Shown here: in pieces, positions 60,911 to 64,000 of the stretch
Numbering within the stretch: the first letter of the stretch is position 1
How the letters are laid out: the number at the start of each line of letters is the position of its first letter
Notes under the pieces: model-generated
Told to the model about the DNA's origin: nothing
Database searches by the model: none
What the model saw: only the letters and a program-made list of their open reading frames with translations
Origin: an uncultured Gammaproteobacteria bacterium
Lineage (GTDB): Bacteria; Pseudomonadota; Gammaproteobacteria; Arenicellales; JAANXG01
Assembly: GCA_947259175.1 (NCBI GenBank)
Contig: CAMYKW010000009.1
Coordinates: 62,001 to 126,000 of the forward strand
Length of the DNA stretch: 64,000 nt
Direction of reading: 5' to 3'
Program-made: the position numbers and the translations under genes

Positions 60911-62104
60911 CTAGGCCGCCAGAATGACACAATCCCGCCCGGCTTCCTTGGCCTGATACAGCGACTCGTCGACCCGACGCAATAGTTCTTCGACGGTCTC
61001 ACCCGGTTTTAGACGTGCGACGCCGACGCTGGTGGTAAATTGGATTTCATCGCCACTGGGATTGACGACGCTGGCTTCGGTGCAGGCCCTGCGGATCTGC
61101 TCGGCGAGCAGTTCGGCGTCCGCCGCGTCGGTACGCGGCAGCACCACTAGGAATTCCTCTCCGCCATAACGACCGATGAGGTCGGATTTTTGCGATGCCC
61201 GCTCCAATATCCGGGCAAAGCTTGTGAGCACCGCATCGCCGGTCAGATGTCCATAGTCATCATTGATGCGCTTGAACTTATCCAGGTCGAACAACAATAC
61301 GCACAGCTTGTCACCGTCGCGCTGCGTGGCCTCCAGTTCGATTTTCGTCCTTTCCATTAAGCCGCCGCGGTTGAACAAACCGGTGAGTGGATCGCGGGTT
61401 GCCTGACGGTAAAGCCGCAGCAACATCTGTAACTCCGACATGGATGCCCACAGTGCCAGGCAGGTCAATAGCACCAATAATGTCAAGTTGCCAAAGAACG
61501 GCAACGACAACAAATCTCCGAACATCGCCTCGACCAGGAATAGGGTTGCAAACGCGGGCGCCGACAAGGCAAGGCCCTCCAACAGCGGCAACGAGAATAC
61601 CCCCAACTGGGCGACTGTAATGAATGGAAAGAAGGCGTAGACCATCAGCGCGCCGGGTGGCGCACCGTCTTCGAGTATGATGCGCGACGCGATGTAGAAC
61701 AGACACGGCAGTGTGACCAGAGCGGCTAATTTCAAACGTGCCGTCCCCAGGTCGTGCGGTTTCGCGCCGAGTATCGCCAGTCCAAGATACAGCGCAGCAA
61801 AAAGGCTGCGTAGAGCCGCGAGCTTGGCCACGGTCGCGTTATCGGGAATGGTGAGGTAATCGATGCCGATCCACACGAACACGATGCCGGCGAACACTAT
61901 GGCCAGAATCCGGATACGGTCCTGTATGAAATTCGCGCGCGTACCGAGAAAATCCGCGGTACGGTGGCGATTGTTAACCAAATCCATCATCTTTAAGACC
62001 AGTGATCGCCAGTTGAAACCTGGGTTCGTGGGAGATGGTCCGTCGGCGAGCGACAGTACTGCCCCGGGCTGTTCCCGTTCCGCGTCGACCTTGGATTCCC
62101 GCAC
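60911..62104 (-). CDS. Membrane-bound diguanylate cyclase, copy 1
   Basis: 397 residues. Six hydrophobic helices form an N-terminal sensor, with the segment DFLGTRANFIQDRIRILA before the first helix. A GGDEF domain follows: RDPLTGLFNRGGLMERT, DLDKFKRINDDYGH and the active site RYGGEEFLVVLP. The RxxD inhibitory site is not obvious. It makes c-di-GMP. A closely similar protein is encoded immediately upstream, so the pair is a tandem duplication. Confidence 0.92.
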   Translation of the reverse strand: MRESKVDAEREQPGAVLSLADGPSPTNPGFNWRSLVLKMMDLVNNRHRTADFLGTRANFIQDRIRILAIVFAGIVFVWIGIDYLTIPDNATVAKLAALRSLFAALYLGLAILGAKPHDLGTARLKLAALVTLPCLFYIASRIILEDGAPPGALMVYAFFPFITVAQLGVFSLPLLEGLALSAPAFATLFLVEAMFGDLLSLPFFGNLTLLVLLTCLALWASMSELQMLLRLYRQATRDPLTGLFNRGGLMERTKIELEATQRDGDKLCVLLFDLDKFKRINDDYGHLTGDAVLTSFARILERASQKSDLIGRYGGEEFLVVLPRTDAADAELLAEQIRRACTEASVVNPSGDEIQFTTSVGVARLKPGETVEELLRRVDESLYQAKEAGRDCVILAA

Positions 62105-62315
62105 TTAAATCCCGTTCCCCACAACTCTTATTCACCTGTTCGCAACCCAAGGGCCTGCTCGACAATCGCGCCTGAAACGCACAAGCCGGGTGCCCCATAT
62201 ATAAAGTATAGATCAACCTCGTATACAGTCATCCTGGATCGAATGCTCGGCGGGTAAGGCGCGATTACCATCATTTTTGCAGGTTATTTAGCCTCGCAAC
62301 CGGGGAATCACGCGG

Positions 62316-63494
62316 CTACGCGGCGAGTATGACCCGATCCCGCCCCGCCTCCTTGGCCTGATATAGCGACTCATCCACCCGCAGCAGCAGCGCCTCCGCG
62401 GTTTCGTCTTGTCTGAGCCGTGCAATGCCGGCGCTGGTAGTGAAGTGGATTTGACCTTCATCTCGGTAGGCGACGGAGGTTGCGGCGCAAGTCTTGCGTA
62501 TTTTTTCTGCGAGTCGTTCCGCATCCGCGGTGTCGGTATGCGGCAGCACCGCCATAAATTCCTCTCCACCATAGCGACCGGTGTGATCGGAGCGTCGTAG
62601 CGTCTGCCGCAAAAGTTTGGCGAAGATCTTGAGTACCGCGTCTCCCGTTAAATGTCCATAGTCGTCGTTGATTCGCTTGAACTTATCGAGATCGAAGAGC
62701 AAAACACACAAGGGGTATTCCTGCTTCTGGGCACGTCCCACTTCCAACTGCATGGTTTCCATGAGCGCGCCGCGGTTGAATAATCCCGTCAGTGGATCGC
62801 GTGTCGCTTGACGGTATAGCCGTAACAGCATCTGCAATTCTGACATCGATGCCCACAGCGCCAGGCATGTCAAAAGCACAAGCAACGACAGATCGCCGAG
62901 AAAGGACAAAGAGAATAAATTGGCGAAATGGGACTCGACCAAAAGCAAGGTAAAGAATGCCGGCGTGATCAACGCCAAGCCTTCCAACAACGGCAGTGGG
63001 AAAATCGCGAGTTGAACAACGACCACGAACGGGAAAAACGCGTACAACATGACCGCGCCCAAGGCGCCGGTGTCCTCGAGAACGAAGCGAGATGCGATGT
63101 AGAACAAGCAAGGCAGCGTGACCAGCAGCGCCAACTTCAAACGCGCCCGAGCCAGGTTATGTGGTTTGGATCCGTAGCGCGCCAGGATGACATAGCCCAG
63201 AGCGCATATGACGCGCAATATAGCGAGTTGAATGACTGTCTTCGTGCTGTCGATGATCAGGTAATCCAGCGCGGTCCAGAGCAACACGACGGCGGCAAAT
63301 ACCATTGCCAGCACACGAATTCTTTCCTGAATAAAATTTGCCCTGGTACCAAGAAAATCCCGCGTGCGTTTGCGATTAGACGTCAGGTCCAGCAGCGAGT
63401 GTGCCAGCGGCCGCCAACGAAAGGGCTTTTTCGCTTCCGCCTGCGGCCCCACTTGGGCGTTTTTCTGCGTTACTTTTGTCGCGATCCTGTCCAT
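62316..63494 (-). CDS. Membrane-bound diguanylate cyclase, copy 2
   Basis: About 392 residues from the ATG at 63494 (the longer frame starts with TTG). The layout is as in copy 1: DFLGTRANFIQERIRVLA, six helices, then RDPLTGLFNRGALMETM, DLDKFKRINDDYGH and RYGGEEFMAVLP. Identity to copy 1 is high in both sensor and catalytic halves, so duplication was fairly recent. The ~210 bp between the two genes show no further gene. Confidence 0.92.
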   Translation of the reverse strand: MDRIATKVTQKNAQVGPQAEAKKPFRWRPLAHSLLDLTSNRKRTRDFLGTRANFIQERIRVLAMVFAAVVLLWTALDYLIIDSTKTVIQLAILRVICALGYVILARYGSKPHNLARARLKLALLVTLPCLFYIASRFVLEDTGALGAVMLYAFFPFVVVVQLAIFPLPLLEGLALITPAFFTLLLVESHFANLFSLSFLGDLSLLVLLTCLALWASMSELQMLLRLYRQATRDPLTGLFNRGALMETMQLEVGRAQKQEYPLCVLLFDLDKFKRINDDYGHLTGDAVLKIFAKLLRQTLRRSDHTGRYGGEEFMAVLPHTDTADAERLAEKIRKTCAATSVAYRDEGQIHFTTSAGIARLRQDETAEALLLRVDESLYQAKEAGRDRVILAA

Positions 63495-63611
63495 GTATGA
63501 TTTTCTTCGATATACAATGGGCCCCAGGTAACCGCTGATCCGCGCACGCAAACACCGCGGATCTTGCGCCTAAAATCCAGTATAGACGAGGTTGCTCATT
63601 ATTCCCGCTCG

Positions 63612-64000
63612 TCACCGTGCAATCGCGAACAGGTCCTCGTATTCCGCGTCCGTCTCGAATGAGTACCGCTCATAAATCGCGGCAAAATCATCGACATGCT
63701 CGACAAAGACATCGACCACCGCGGGGTCGAAATGTCTGCCCCGCTGATCCATGATCCACTCGGCGGTGCGCTGTAAATCCCAGGCCTCTTTATAAATACG
63801 CGGCGAAAACAGCGCGTCGAAGACATCGGCGAGGGCGACAATGCGCGCGTATTGGTGAATTTCCTCTCCCTGAAGTCCCTGGGGATAACCGCTGCCGTCC
63901 CATTTTTCATGGTGTTGCAGGGCGATGATCGCCGCCGCCTTGAGGATGTCGCGCTTCGAGTGTTTGAGCATCGCGTAGCCGATACGCGTGTGGTTTTGCA
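63612..64000 (-). CDS. HD-GYP c-di-GMP phosphodiesterase, 5' part outside window
   Basis: The reading frame is open to the window edge. The visible ~129 residues include AAAIIALQHHEKWDGSGYPQGLQGEEI with the HHEKWDGSGYP signature of HD-GYP domains, then RIVALADVFDALFSPR, typical of the domain's C-terminal half. The start and any response-regulator domain lie outside. It hydrolyses c-di-GMP, opposite in effect to the two cyclases encoded just downstream on the same strand. Confidence 0.88.
   Translation of the reverse strand, partial: QNHTRIGYAMLKHSKRDILKAAAIIALQHHEKWDGSGYPQGLQGEEIHQYARIVALADVFDALFSPRIYKEAWDLQRTAEWIMDQRGRHFDPAVVDVFVEHVDDFAAIYERYSFETDAEYEDLFAIAR

Noticed and set aside
1..64000. 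CRISPR arrays, tRNA, rRNA or prophage genes
   Set aside because: No regular direct repeats, no cloverleaf or rRNA-like stretch and no phage genes were seen by eye; a tool scan could still find a tRNA.

Overview
The window looks like chromosomal DNA of a gammaproteobacterium that lives on hydrogen and reduced sulfur compounds and switches between oxygen-rich and oxygen-poor conditions. The basis is gene content: a Hyb-type [NiFe] hydrogenase with a full maturation set including HypX, TusA/YeeE/DsrE-like sulfur carriers, a sulfate-exporter-type permease, a periplasmic rhodanese, and two 2-oxoacid:ferredoxin oxidoreductases of the kind used in reductive or reversible TCA-type carbon fixation. 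I cannot name the genus. No rRNA, tRNA, CRISPR array or prophage was seen.

Layout. 1-2.4 kb: a DapA-family aldolase cut by the window edge and a hydrolase-OsmC fusion. 2.8-6.7 kb: a TRAP transporter (TatT lipoprotein, DctP, fused DctQM). 7-16.5 kb, minus strand: hybO-hybA-hybB-hybC, protease, hypC, hybE, hupK, hypA, hypB, a short HupE-like protein and an unusual cytochrome c. A near-perfect FNR-type box precedes hybO and a Crp/Fnr-family gene lies just upstream. 17.6-24.5 kb, plus strand: hemerythrin, hypF, hypC, hypD, hypE, hypX. 24.6-28 kb: an unknown periplasmic repeat protein, RarD, small membrane proteins and an SRPBCC protein. 28.1-32 kb, minus strand: a YeiH-type permease with two small partners, then an ECF sigma factor with a frame-disrupted anti-sigma gene.

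32.3-44.5 kb holds a sulfur-transfer region: a Cys-rich PAS-LuxR regulator, a DsrE/F/H-like trio of very small proteins, a GT39 glycosyltransferase, YeeE, TusA and a pair of small membrane proteins sharing a C-terminal EYY motif. An FAD oxidoreductase, two radical SAM proteins, a GT2 glycosyltransferase and a secreted tandem rhodanese follow. 45-58.4 kb is a ferredoxin-centred redox region: KorA, KorB, a 759-residue protein joining a PFOR-like but TPP-motif-poor region to a ferredoxin domain, and a NfnB-like flavoprotein on the plus strand. Facing them on the minus strand are fused PorGD, fused PorAB, NfnA-like, NfnB-like and a second NfnA-like gene. A second FNR-type box precedes the Por operon. 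58.5-64 kb is a c-di-GMP block: a haem-binding GGDEF-EAL protein, two tandem paralogous diguanylate cyclases and an HD-GYP protein cut by the window edge.

Four short elements without ORFs (two families, 126-266 bp) carry terminal inverted repeats and 4-bp flanking repeats (CTAA, TTAA, CTAG). Three of them sit exactly on the stop codon of a neighbouring gene. The functional picture I infer is that hydrogen and sulfur oxidation supply electrons, while the Kor/Por/Nfn set exchanges electrons among 2-oxoacids, ferredoxin and NAD(P)H, with the hydrogenase and Por operons under FNR-like control.
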